A stretch of DNA of 64,000 nucleotides, from positions 107,621-171,620 of the forward strand of contig NZ_JRUQ01000045.1 of assembly GCF_000773975.1 (NCBI RefSeq), written 5' to 3'. Positions within the stretch are counted from its first letter, which is position 1; each line of letters begins with the position of its first letter. The notes under the pieces were generated by a model that saw only the letters and a program-made list of their open reading frames with translations, did not search any database and had not been told where the DNA came from. This document shows, in pieces, positions 24,511 to 32,399 of the stretch. The stretch comes from Erwinia typographi (GTDB taxonomy: Bacteria; Pseudomonadota; Gammaproteobacteria; Enterobacterales; Enterobacteriaceae). Position numbers and translations under genes: made by a program.

Positions 24511-26556
24511 ATGCACGTCAATCCGTTCAGCCAGCCCAGCACGTTGCCCTATCAGGCGCCGCCTTTCGACCTGATCGCCGATGAAGATTACCGTCCGGCG
24601 CTCGAAGAAGCGATACGGCAAAAGCGCGAGGAAGTGCGGCAGATTGCCGACAACCCCGATGCGCCCAGTTTTGAAAACACCTATGAGGCGCTGGAGAAAT
24701 GCGGCCTGATGCTCAGACGGGTGGAAAATGTCTTCAGCGCGATGACTTCGGCCAACACTAACGAGACGCTCCAGGCGCTGGACGAAGAGATGTCGCCACG
24801 GCTTGCGGCGCTGAATGACGAGATTCGCCTGAACGACAGGCTGTTCGATCGGCTGAATAGCGTTTATCAACAGCGCGCAACGCTGGGTCTGTCGGCCGAA
24901 GCGCTGCGGCTGGTTGAGGTAGTCTGGCAGGCTTTCCAGCTGGCCGGGGCCAGCCTGAACGACGAGCAGAAAACGGCCCTGAAAGCCCTGAATCAGCAGG
25001 CCGCCACGCTTAGCACCCAATTTACCAACCGCCTGCTCGCGGGCACCAAAGCCGGTGGTTTGAGCCTTAACGACGCGGGGCAACTGGCCGGGCTGAGTGC
25101 TGCCGAGCTGGCCGTCGCCGCTCAGGCGGCGGCAGAGCGGGGGCTGCCGGGTCAATGGCTAATCGCGCTGCAAAACACCACGCAGCAGCCTGTTTTGCAG
25201 GACCTCAGTAGCAGGGAAACGCGTGAGGCCTTGTTCGGACAGGCGTGGTCACGAACCGAGAAAAATGATGCAAACGACACCCGCCAGCTGATCATCCAGC
25301 TGGCGAGCGTGCGGGCGCAGCAGGCAAAGCTGCTGGGGTTCAGCAGTTTTGCCGACTGGAAGTTGCAGGATCAAATGGCTAAAGAACCGCAGGCCGCGCT
25401 GGCGTTTATGCGGGCGATCGTGCCTGCCGCCACGGCGCGAGCGGGCCGCGAAGCGTCGGATATCCAGGCACTGGTCGACCAGCAGCAGGGGGGCTTTAGC
25501 CTGGCCCCGTGGGACTGGCTTTATTATGCGGAACAGGTGCGGCGTGCAAAATACGATCTTGATGAAAGTCAGATCAAACCTTATTTCGAAGTGACCAGCG
25601 TGTTGGAAAACGGCGTGTTTTACGCAGCCACTCAGCTGTATGGCATTACCTTTGCCCGCCGTGAAGACCTGCCTGTCTGGCATCCTGAGGTCAAGGTATA
25701 TGAGATCATTGACAGCAACGGCCTGCCGATGGCGCTGTTCTACACCGACTTTTTCAAGCGCGACAGCAAAGGCGGCGGCGCGTGGATGAGTAATTTTGTC
25801 GACCAGTCTAAGCTGCTGGGCACGCAGCCGGTGATTTATAACGTCTGTAACTACGCTAAACCGGCATCAGGCCAGCCCGCGCTGATTTCGTGGGACGACG
25901 TGATCACGATGTTCCATGAATTTGGCCATACGCTGCACGGCCTGTTTGCCGTACAGTGCTACCCAAGCCTGTCCGGGACCAACACCCCAAGGGATTTTGT
26001 TGAGTTTCCTTCGCAGATTAATGAACACTGGGCCAGCAATGAGCAGGTGTTTATGAATTTTGCCCGCCACTATCAGAGTGGCGAACCAATGCCGCAGGCG
26101 CTGAGAGACAAAATTGTTAAAGCCAGCCGTTTTAACAAAGGCTATGACATGTCCGAACTGCTGGCCGCCGCGCTGCTGGATCTTCACTGGCACAGCCTGG
26201 CGGCCGACGCTGGCCCGCAAGATGTGGCGGAGTTTGAAAAAGCGGCGTTGCAGGCGGACAGCATCGATCTTCCGCAGGTTCCCCCTCGCTATCGCTCCAG
26301 CTATTTCCAGCACATTTGGGGAAATAGCTATGCGGCGGGCTATTACGCCTACATCTGGACGCAAATGCTGGCGGATGATGGTTTCGAATGGTTTAACGAA
26401 CAGGGCGGATTATCCCGCGAAAACGGGCAGATCTTCCGTGACAAAATTCTGTCGCGCGGCAACAGCGAGGATCTGAAGCAGCTGTATGCCGACTGGCGGG
26501 GCCACGATCCGGTGATTGAGCCGATGCTGATTAACCGGGGGTTGAAAGAGGCATGA
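24511..26556 (+). CDS. dcp: Peptidyl-dipeptidase Dcp
   Basis: A 681-residue M3-family zinc metallopeptidase that removes C-terminal dipeptides, identical in length to E. coli Dcp. The zinc motif HEFGHTLHG begins at residue 469, followed by the conserved LSGTNTPRDFVEFPSQINEHWA block. The second half is rich in invariant family segments (YAAGYYAY.WTQMLADDG). AGGAGATCAGCG precedes the ATG. The stop TGA overlaps the ATG of the beta-lactamase gene (ATGA), an unusual partner. It may be partly co-transcribed with the xdh operon upstream. Confidence 0.95.
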   Translation: MHVNPFSQPSTLPYQAPPFDLIADEDYRPALEEAIRQKREEVRQIADNPDAPSFENTYEALEKCGLMLRRVENVFSAMTSANTNETLQALDEEMSPRLAALNDEIRLNDRLFDRLNSVYQQRATLGLSAEALRLVEVVWQAFQLAGASLNDEQKTALKALNQQAATLSTQFTNRLLAGTKAGGLSLNDAGQLAGLSAAELAVAAQAAAERGLPGQWLIALQNTTQQPVLQDLSSRETREALFGQAWSRTEKNDANDTRQLIIQLASVRAQQAKLLGFSSFADWKLQDQMAKEPQAALAFMRAIVPAATARAGREASDIQALVDQQQGGFSLAPWDWLYYAEQVRRAKYDLDESQIKPYFEVTSVLENGVFYAATQLYGITFARREDLPVWHPEVKVYEIIDSNGLPMALFYTDFFKRDSKGGGAWMSNFVDQSKLLGTQPVIYNVCNYAKPASGQPALISWDDVITMFHEFGHTLHGLFAVQCYPSLSGTNTPRDFVEFPSQINEHWASNEQVFMNFARHYQSGEPMPQALRDKIVKASRFNKGYDMSELLAAALLDLHWHSLAADAGPQDVAEFEKAALQADSIDLPQVPPRYRSSYFQHIWGNSYAAGYYAYIWTQMLADDGFEWFNEQGGLSRENGQIFRDKILSRGNSEDLKQLYADWRGHDPVIEPMLINRGLKEA

Positions 26557-27437
26557 CAATTTCTCTTCCCCGTCGCAGACTGCTGATCGCTTCGGCGCTG
26601 GTGCCGCTGGCGGCCAGCCTCAGCCCGCTGGTCGCCTGGGCCGATAAGCCTGCGCTGCGCCAGCAGCTGGCCAGCCTTGAAAAACAGGTTAATGGCCGGA
26701 TTGGTATGGCGTTGCTGGATACCGACAGCGGCCGCACGCTGAGCTATCGCGGCCAGGAGCGCTTTGCGATGTGCAGCACGTTTAAGCTGCTGGCCGCTTC
26801 GGCTATTTTGCACCGAAGCCAGCAGCAGCCCGGTCTGCTGCAAAAGCGTCTGCGCTGGCAGGCGGCAGATGCGGTACCCTACATGCCCATTACCGAAAAG
26901 CATCTGCACGATGGGATGACCCTTGCCGGGCTGTGCGCCGCCGCGCTGCAGTACAGTGATAATCTTGCCGCCAATCTGCTGCTAAAAGAGTTGGGAGGGC
27001 CCTCGGCGATAACCCGCTTTACCCGCCTGCTTGGTGACACTGTCACCAGGCTTGATCGCCATGAGCCGGAGCTGAACACCGCCATTCCCGGCGATCCGCG
27101 AGATACCACCACGCCGCTAAATATGATCGGCAATCTCCATCAGCTGGCTCTGGGTAAAGGGCTTAAAGACAGGGAGCAGCAGCAGTTGGTTCGCTGGCTG
27201 AAGGGCAACACGACCGGTAAAAAGGCTATCCTTGCGGGACTGCCTGCGGGATGGGTTGTCGGGGATAAAACCGGCAGCGGCGGCTACGGCACCACTAACG
27301 ACGTCGGCGTGCTCTGGTCACCTGAGGGGAAGACGCTGGTGATGGCGGTCTATTTTACTCAGCACGATAAAAACGCCTCTTCTCGGCAGGATGTGCTGGC
27401 GCAGGTAGCCAGCTTGACGCTGGCGGCGCTGGGTTAA
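26553..27437 (+). CDS. Class A beta-lactamase (CTX-M/RAHN-like extended-spectrum type)
   Basis: A 294-residue serine beta-lactamase. Residues 1-30 are an export signal with a twin-arginine stretch (PRRRLLIAS). The catalytic set is complete: S75-T-F-K78 (Ambler 70-73), S135-D-N137 (SDN 130-132), E171 within RHEPELN (E166 and N170), and K239-T-G241 followed by SGGYGTTND. The serine after KTG and the GTTND run resemble CTX-M and chromosomal enzymes of Rahnella and Erwinia. A cysteine precedes the nucleophile, but its disulfide partner (238) is Gly. The gene overlaps dcp by four bases and no ampR-like regulator is nearby. Hydrolysis spectrum is inferred. Confidence 0.93.
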   Translation: MTISLPRRRLLIASALVPLAASLSPLVAWADKPALRQQLASLEKQVNGRIGMALLDTDSGRTLSYRGQERFAMCSTFKLLAASAILHRSQQQPGLLQKRLRWQAADAVPYMPITEKHLHDGMTLAGLCAAALQYSDNLAANLLLKELGGPSAITRFTRLLGDTVTRLDRHEPELNTAIPGDPRDTTTPLNMIGNLHQLALGKGLKDREQQQLVRWLKGNTTGKKAILAGLPAGWVVGDKTGSGGYGTTNDVGVLWSPEGKTLVMAVYFTQHDKNASSRQDVLAQVASLTLAALG

Positions 27438-27469
27438 CGTTCCGCCTGGGAAATGATTTAAAAAAACGC

Positions 27470-28072
27470 TCAGAAGAAAAGGGATTTCAGCGAAAAAAGA
27501 ATAAGCAGACAGCCGCCGCCAGTATTGACATATTTTTTCAGCCTGGCAGGATTTAATTTTCTTGCAGAGAAAACCACCGCCTTGCTAACGATCAGCAGCC
27601 AGACGGTCATAACAAGGATGTGGATTGATGCCAGAGCAAGGTAGCTGGTGATGTTGCTGTGAGGGCCGACGAACTGCGTGACCACGGTTAAATAAAACAG
27701 CATGGCTTTTGGGTTCAATACGTTAGCCATCCATGCGTCCGTTAATGACGTGGTGGTTCCACCGGCGCTCAGTTGCATATCCGCTGATTTTATCCCGCTG
27801 CGCAGCAACTGGAACCCCAGCCATAACAGGTACGCTGTACCGATATACTTCAGTAAGCTAAATACCGCCTGAGACGCGACTAAGATAGTCGTTATTCCCA
27901 GCCCAATAAGAAATGCATGGGTATAGATACCGAGTGCTGTTCCAGTCAACGTCTTAACTAAGCCTCTGCGTCCTCCTGATAAAGCATTATTCATCGCAAG
28001 TGTGAAACTTGCGCCAGGGGAGAGGGCAATGGGCAGCAACGCGGGTATAAAGCCAACAATGTTAATATCCAT
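27470..28072 (-). CDS. LysE/RhtB-family amino-acid exporter
   Basis: A 200-residue inner-membrane protein with about six helices. The N-terminal family pattern PIALSPGASFTLAMNNALSGGRRGLV is intact, and WLGFQLLRSG and NVLNPKAMLFYLTV are typical. Such proteins export amino acids or related metabolites by proton antiport. It lies 80 bp downstream of hpxO on the same strand, with a GC-rich hairpin between, so the link to purine catabolism is uncertain. The ribosome site is weak. Confidence 0.88.
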   Translation of the reverse strand: MDINIVGFIPALLPIALSPGASFTLAMNNALSGGRRGLVKTLTGTALGIYTHAFLIGLGITTILVASQAVFSLLKYIGTAYLLWLGFQLLRSGIKSADMQLSAGGTTTSLTDAWMANVLNPKAMLFYLTVVTQFVGPHSNITSYLALASIHILVMTVWLLIVSKAVVFSARKLNPARLKKYVNTGGGCLLILFSLKSLFF

Positions 28073-28126
28073 ACTGATGAATATTAATCATTTTTCTTTA
28101 TTTATCCAGCTGAATGGGGCTGACAT

Positions 28127-28146
28127 GGGGCGGCAATGGCCGCCCC
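28127..28146. terminator. GC-rich hairpin between hpxO and the LysE gene
   Basis: A perfect 8-bp stem GGGGCGGC/GCCGCCCC with a 4-nt loop lies just beyond the hpxO stop. It lacks a T-run, so it may attenuate transcription or stabilise mRNA rather than fully terminate. Confidence 0.5.
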
Positions 28147-28152
28147 GTCGAA

Positions 28153-29310
28153 TCAGGCCAGTGGGCCACCCTGAATGGTGTCGCACATGCCGTGAATAAT
28201 GCGCTCGCCGGTTTCGCTTTTCAGATCTTCATACCACTGCTGCGTGATGTTCTTCTCTTTGCCGTGGGTTATGTCGCAGCGCTTGCGGGCCTTCAGCACC
28301 AGATCCCTCACCCGATCGGCGCGTTTGGCCTGATAGCGCAGCAGCGCGTCCTCAATGCCTAATGAATTGGTTTGCAGGATCGTTGCCAGCACCACCGCAT
28401 CTTCCATCGCCGCGCAGCCACCCTGGCCGATATCCGGGGTTGTGCTGTGCGCCGCGTCGCCCAGCAGCGCGACGCGGCCTTTGACCAGCTCCGGGAACGG
28501 ATCGATGTCGTGAATTTCCACCCGGTTGGTGGTTTCCGGGTTTATCTGCCCAATCAGTTTCTGCACCGGCGCGGCCCAGCCCTGGAAGTAGCGGGTCAAA
28601 TCGTCGCGTATGGTGCTGCGATCTTCCGCAAGGCCCGCAGGAAGCGGCACATCAAAGAAGAAGTAGAAGCGATGGTTAGCCACCGGCATCAGCGAGACGC
28701 GCTTGCCTTCGCCGACAAAGGTGGTCCACTGCCGTGACGGCGCAATGCTTTCATCAATCTCAACCAGCCCGTTCCAGTTAACGTAACCGGCGTAGCGGCG
28801 TTCAACGCTACGGCCAAGGACGTATTTACGCACTACGGAGTGAGTGCCGTCGCAGGCGATCAGCAGGTCGCCATGCGCTTCGCTGCCATCTTCAAAATAG
28901 GCGGTGACGCCGCTGTCATCCTGCTCTACGCGGGCCACGCGCTTGCCAAACTGCACCTTTTCCCGGCCGTAGGTGTCCAGCAGCATCGCCTGTAATTCGG
29001 CACGGGCCACCGGATAAGGGCGCTCGCCGGAGTCCGCAACCAGCGGTTCGAGGCTGAACTGGGTAAGGGTATTTCCCGCCTGAAAGTCTTTATAAGCCAT
29101 TGACTGCATCGGTCCGCCGAGCCGGCGAAGTGGCTCTTTCATGCCGAGGAAGTTCAGGCACTTTACGCCGTTTGGCCAGATGGAAATGGCTGCGCCAACC
29201 GGTTTGATCTCTTTGACCGCCTCAAAAACCTCGGTTTCAATTCCGAACCGCTTCAGGCCAATCGCCGTGCACATGCCGCCGATACCGGCACCAATTACAA
29301 TCGCTTTCAT
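28153..29310 (-). CDS. hpxO: FAD-dependent urate hydroxylase HpxO
   Basis: A 385-residue flavoprotein monooxygenase that converts urate to 5-hydroxyisourate with NADH and O2. The FAD motif GAGIGG is at residues 7-12, and GDAAHSTTPDIGQGG is the second flavin motif. The sequence follows Klebsiella HpxO through VGAAISIWPNGVKCL and GYVNWNGLV. The ATG at 29310 has AAGGAGAG upstream. It continues the guaD-xdhABC pathway, though it lies 5 kb away on the other strand. The usual downstream genes (hydroxyisourate hydrolase, OHCU decarboxylase) are absent from the window. Confidence 0.92.
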   Translation of the reverse strand: MKAIVIGAGIGGMCTAIGLKRFGIETEVFEAVKEIKPVGAAISIWPNGVKCLNFLGMKEPLRRLGGPMQSMAYKDFQAGNTLTQFSLEPLVADSGERPYPVARAELQAMLLDTYGREKVQFGKRVARVEQDDSGVTAYFEDGSEAHGDLLIACDGTHSVVRKYVLGRSVERRYAGYVNWNGLVEIDESIAPSRQWTTFVGEGKRVSLMPVANHRFYFFFDVPLPAGLAEDRSTIRDDLTRYFQGWAAPVQKLIGQINPETTNRVEIHDIDPFPELVKGRVALLGDAAHSTTPDIGQGGCAAMEDAVVLATILQTNSLGIEDALLRYQAKRADRVRDLVLKARKRCDITHGKEKNITQQWYEDLKSETGERIIHGMCDTIQGGPLA

Positions 29311-29405
29311 CTGTCTCTCCTTTGCGTCATAAGTTCTATTAAGCAATTTCTATACCAATTTCTTATGATTCGGAGCGATGCGGGAAACGGGGATTTTCAG
29401 GGTCA

Positions 29406-29421
29406 TGAAACTATAGTTTCA
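29406..29421. promoter_or_regulatory. Perfect 16-bp palindrome in the hpxO/racemase divergent region
   Basis: TGAAACTATAGTTTCA is fully palindromic. The arms TGAAAC/GTTTCA resemble KdgR-type (IclR-family) sites. It lies 96 bp upstream of hpxO and 140 bp upstream of the racemase-like gene, suiting control of either. Confidence 0.55.
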
Positions 29422-29436
29422 CTAAAATCCTGCATT

Positions 29437-29467
29437 ATGGTGATGCATTGCACCATGTTGGTGATGC
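29437..29467. promoter_or_regulatory. Inverted and direct repeats in the hpxO/racemase divergent region
   Basis: ATGGTG (29437) and CACCAT (29451) form an inverted repeat, and TGGTGATGC occurs twice, at 29438-29446 and 29459-29467, exactly two helical turns apart. A further palindrome TCACA-G-TGTGA lies at 29526-29536, just upstream of the racemase start. Confidence 0.4.
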
Positions 29468-29560
29468 CATGATGAAACTCATGCAATTATTGCGCGGGAT
29501 AAGTTGGCAAAGCGGGGGATATTTGTCACAGTGTGAGGATAACCCCACGGAGAAGCCACG

Positions 29561-30196
29561 ATGGCCACCATAGCCTGCCTTCATGCGGCAAGAAGCAATA
29601 TCGCCATTTTCGAAGAAGCGCTGCGCGCGCTGGATTTTGAGGATATACAGCTGCTGCATCGGGTAGAGAGTGAGCTGCTGGAACGTGCGGTGGCGGCAAA
29701 CGAAGTCACGGAGGAGATTGCCGAGGCCACCAGCCGGGCGATAGCAGAGCTGTGCGAGCACGCTGATGTTGTCATTGTGACCTGTACCACGCTTGGCGTA
29801 GTGGCCTGGGATGCGAAGCAGTTCAGCAAGCCGGTACTGCGGGTGGATGCGATCCTCGCAAAGTATGCCTCGCGCTATCATGGCTCCATCCTGGTGCTGT
29901 GCACCGCGCACAGCACGCTGGAGTCGACGACCCGGTTATTTTCCGCTTTTATCCCCGGAGACAGGCTGGCCGTGGAGTTAGTCCCGCGAGCCTGGGCCTT
30001 TTTTAATCAGGGGGACATTGAGGGCTATCATCGTGAAATTGCGCACTATATTCAGCAGCGCCCCGAATGTTCGCTGGGCTGTATTGTGCTGGCGCAGACC
30101 TCAATGACCGGCGCGGAGAAATATATTAACAGCACGCTGGCGGTGCTAACCGGGCCGCAGGCTAGCCTGCAGGCGGCGATTGACGCGATACTTTGA
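29561..30196 (+). CDS. Asp/Glu/hydantoin racemase-superfamily protein
   Basis: A 211-residue protein of the aspartate/glutamate racemase fold. The first catalytic cysteine is clear in VIVTCTTLG (C75). At the second half-site the usual GCT motif is not recognisable: the segment reads ECSLGCIVLAQTSM, with cysteines at 170 and 174 but Gln/Thr at the expected catalytic place. A one-cysteine enzyme could be a decarboxylase or isomerase rather than a racemase, as in arylmalonate decarboxylase. It is divergent from hpxO. Allantoin and hydantoin racemases belong to this superfamily, so a purine link is possible but unproved. Confidence 0.75.
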   Translation: MATIACLHAARSNIAIFEEALRALDFEDIQLLHRVESELLERAVAANEVTEEIAEATSRAIAELCEHADVVIVTCTTLGVVAWDAKQFSKPVLRVDAILAKYASRYHGSILVLCTAHSTLESTTRLFSAFIPGDRLAVELVPRAWAFFNQGDIEGYHREIAHYIQQRPECSLGCIVLAQTSMTGAEKYINSTLAVLTGPQASLQAAIDAIL

Positions 30197-30294
30197 ACAT
30201 AAATTACCGGAACGCAAAAAATTCGCAATCGGAGCCATAAAGTGTTTTATGCTGGAGGCTCAACAAGTTGCGAGCGCCTCTTCAGGAACCTTTT

Positions 30295-30741
30295 ATGTTC
30301 GATCTGACCTTATTTATTCTGCTGGTTCTGGCCGGCCTTAGCTATTTCAGCAATAACCTCACCGTAGCCATCGCGCTGCTGGTGCTGATCGTTGTGCGGA
30401 TGACGCCGCTGAATTCGTTCTTCCCCTGGATTGAAAAGCAGGGCGTGACGGTGGGGATCATTATCCTGACGATTGGCGTGATGGCGCCGATTGCCAGCGG
30501 CACCATCCCGAGCAGCACGCTGATGCAGTCCTTCCTGCACTGGAAATCGCTGCTGGCTATTGCTGTCGGCATCTTCGTTTCGTGGGTCGGTGGCCGCGGC
30601 GTCACGCTGATGAGCAGCCAGCCCAGCATTGTCGGCGGTCTGCTGATCGGCACCATTATCGGCGTGTCCCTGTTCCGCGGCGTACCCGTCGGCCCGCTGA
30701 TCGCCGCAGGTCTGGTTTCACTGTTCATCGGCAAAATGTAG
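30295..30741 (+). CDS. yeaL: UPF0756 inner-membrane protein YeaL
   Basis: A 148-residue membrane protein with four to five helices, starting at the ATG at 30295 behind CAGGAA. Family stretches are nearly unchanged from E. coli Yea[41 protein letters not shown] and [15 protein letters not shown]. Function is unknown. It is followed at 66 bp by a small gene of unknown family. Confidence 0.92.
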   Translation: MFDLTLFILLVLAGLSYFSNNLTVAIALLVLIVVRMTPLNSFFPWIEKQGVTVGIIILTIGVMAPIASGTIPSSTLMQSFLHWKSLLAIAVGIFVSWVGGRGVTLMSSQPSIVGGLLIGTIIGVSLFRGVPVGPLIAAGLVSLFIGKM

Positions 30742-30806
30742 CGCGCTGCTTTCCGACGGGGGGTCTGCTATGATTGCGCTCTTTTTTTCACAGCGGAGAA
30801 CGGCCA

Positions 30807-31232
30807 GTGAGCACTAAACAGGATAAACGGGCAAAGCGTGCCAAAGCGAAAGCCAAACAGGCCAACAATGCGCGGGCGCGCGGAAAACAGCTGGATGCGG
30901 TAGGCCGTCAGCATTATGTTGCCACGCCGGACATGCTGGCGCTTTTTGCCACGCTGCCGCCGCTTGATGATAACGGCGAGATGCCATTTGTTGCCGACGT
31001 TTACCGTTGGTCAGACCGCGAATACGGCTTTGAAGCCGCCAACGGTGAAGAGGACCGGCTCCAGGTCGCCGCGCTATGCGTGCTCTACATTCACTGGCGC
31101 ACCAGCGGTGGGTCAACCACGCTGGTGCAGAACGAGATGATTGAGGCGGCTATCCGCCTGACCGAAGAGAACGAAGCCTTTAAAACGCAGTATAGCGCCG
31201 CGCAGGCCGCCGCTCAGGCTGAGTCAGAATAG
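30807..31232 (+). CDS. Hypothetical protein, 141 residues, basic N-terminus
   Basis: I do not recognise this family. The start is a GTG at 30807, six bases after GCGGAGAA. The first 30 residues are very rich in Lys, Arg and Ala (KRAKRAKAKAKQANNARAR), which could bind nucleic acid or ribosomes. The central part (DMLALFATLPPLDDNGEMPF, DVYRWSDREYGFEAANGEEDR) is acidic and folded-looking. The C-terminus is Ala/Gln-rich helix. Codon use is like that of its neighbours, so it is probably a genuine gene. It converges on the IolE-like gene. Confidence 0.7.
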   Translation: MSTKQDKRAKRAKAKAKQANNARARGKQLDAVGRQHYVATPDMLALFATLPPLDDNGEMPFVADVYRWSDREYGFEAANGEEDRLQVAALCVLYIHWRTSGGSTTLVQNEMIEAAIRLTEENEAFKTQYSAAQAAAQAESE

Positions 31233-31250
31233 CGCGGGACCGCATCGCGC

Positions 31251-32165
31251 TCAGAAGCCCACGCTTCGCAGATACTCCAGGCTGGCGGTAACGTCTTTCA
31301 GGCTGCCCGCCACGTCTCGGGGATCTCGCTCCTGCTCGATGGTGATCCAACCCTGCCAGTTAAGATCGGCCAGGAGCGACCTGACCGCCGGGTAATCCAC
31401 ATCGCCGCTGCCCAGCGGGCACATCACTCCGGCCGCGCAGGCGCTGAAAAAATCCTGCTGCTGCGCAATGGCCGCATCGTATACCGCTTTGTTGACGTCT
31501 TTAAAATGCAGGTAGTCGATGCGATCCGCATATTTCTTCAGCCAGCTTACCGGATCAAGCCCGGCGTAATAGAGGTGGCCGGTATCAAGGCAGAAACCCG
31601 CTTCAGCGGGCGGAATATCCTGCGCAATGCGCTCAATTTCGTCGCCAAATTCGATAAACCCGCCCGCATGGGGATGAATAACCGGGCGCACGCCATACTC
31701 CTGCGAGGCAATCCGGCACAGCTCGCGAATATGGACAATCATCCTTTGCCAGTCGGCGTCCGGCAGGCGCTTCGCCCGGCTGGACTGCCCGGCACAGCGG
31801 GCGCGGTCGGCATCGCCAAAGTCGATAATTACCAGGTAGGGAGGCGGAACGTCACTCTCACGGCGGCTCACCGGAACTTTCTGCAAATTAGCGCAAACGC
31901 TGTGCGTCAGTGCGACCATGCTGGCGAAGTTAGCTTCAGAGACCAGATCGTCAAACAGCGTTCCGGCCACCAGCGAAAGCTGATGCGCGTCCAGCGCCTG
32001 CTTCAGCTCAAGCGGATCGGTAGGGAGGTAACCCCACGGCCCGAGCTCAATGCTGTGATAGCCTGCCTCTCTGGCCTCGCTCAGCACCTTTTGCCAGGGA
32101 GGGAGAAAGGGATTTTTCGGGTCATCGACGCCCCAGCTACAGGGCGCATTAGCAATAGAGTACAT
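31251..32165 (-). CDS. Sugar phosphate isomerase/epimerase family protein (IolE-like TIM barrel)
   Basis: A 304-residue AP-endonuclease-2/xylose-isomerase-like TIM barrel. The start MYSIANAPCSWGV is the typical opening of IolE-type 2-keto-myo-inositol dehydratases. Probable metal ligands are the His of VIHPHAGGF, the Asp of CLDTGHLYY, the His of YLHFKDV and the Glu of ITIEQERDP. AAGGAAACC precedes the ATG. It lies downstream of a LacI regulator on the same strand and near a Gfo/Idh/MocA oxidoreductase, a common pair in inositol or keto-sugar breakdown. The actual substrate is unknown. Confidence 0.83.
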   Translation of the reverse strand: MYSIANAPCSWGVDDPKNPFLPPWQKVLSEAREAGYHSIELGPWGYLPTDPLELKQALDAHQLSLVAGTLFDDLVSEANFASMVALTHSVCANLQKVPVSRRESDVPPPYLVIIDFGDADRARCAGQSSRAKRLPDADWQRMIVHIRELCRIASQEYGVRPVIHPHAGGFIEFGDEIERIAQDIPPAEAGFCLDTGHLYYAGLDPVSWLKKYADRIDYLHFKDVNKAVYDAAIAQQQDFFSACAAGVMCPLGSGDVDYPAVRSLLADLNWQGWITIEQERDPRDVAGSLKDVTASLEYLRSVGF

Positions 32166-32399
32166 AGGTTTCCTTGTGGTATTGAGGGCTAATTTTACTG
32201 CCCGGTGAGGGAAAGCGTCTGAGTGAAACGAGCCTATGTCGGAGAAAATAAATATTCCATTTAATTTTTTAATGAAATATTAATTCTTTGAGGCGGGTCA
32301 TAAATTGCCTTGCTGGCAGGGGACTGAGTAGAGCCCCGTCGGGATTAGGCCGAATGGGGGGCGTTCTTGACCAACTCCCGCCGGCAATGCGTTTCTCCG

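Noticed and set aside
26553..27437. Recently acquired resistance gene
   Set aside because: There is no insertion sequence or integron feature, and the gene is overlapped with dcp, which points to a resident chromosomal gene.
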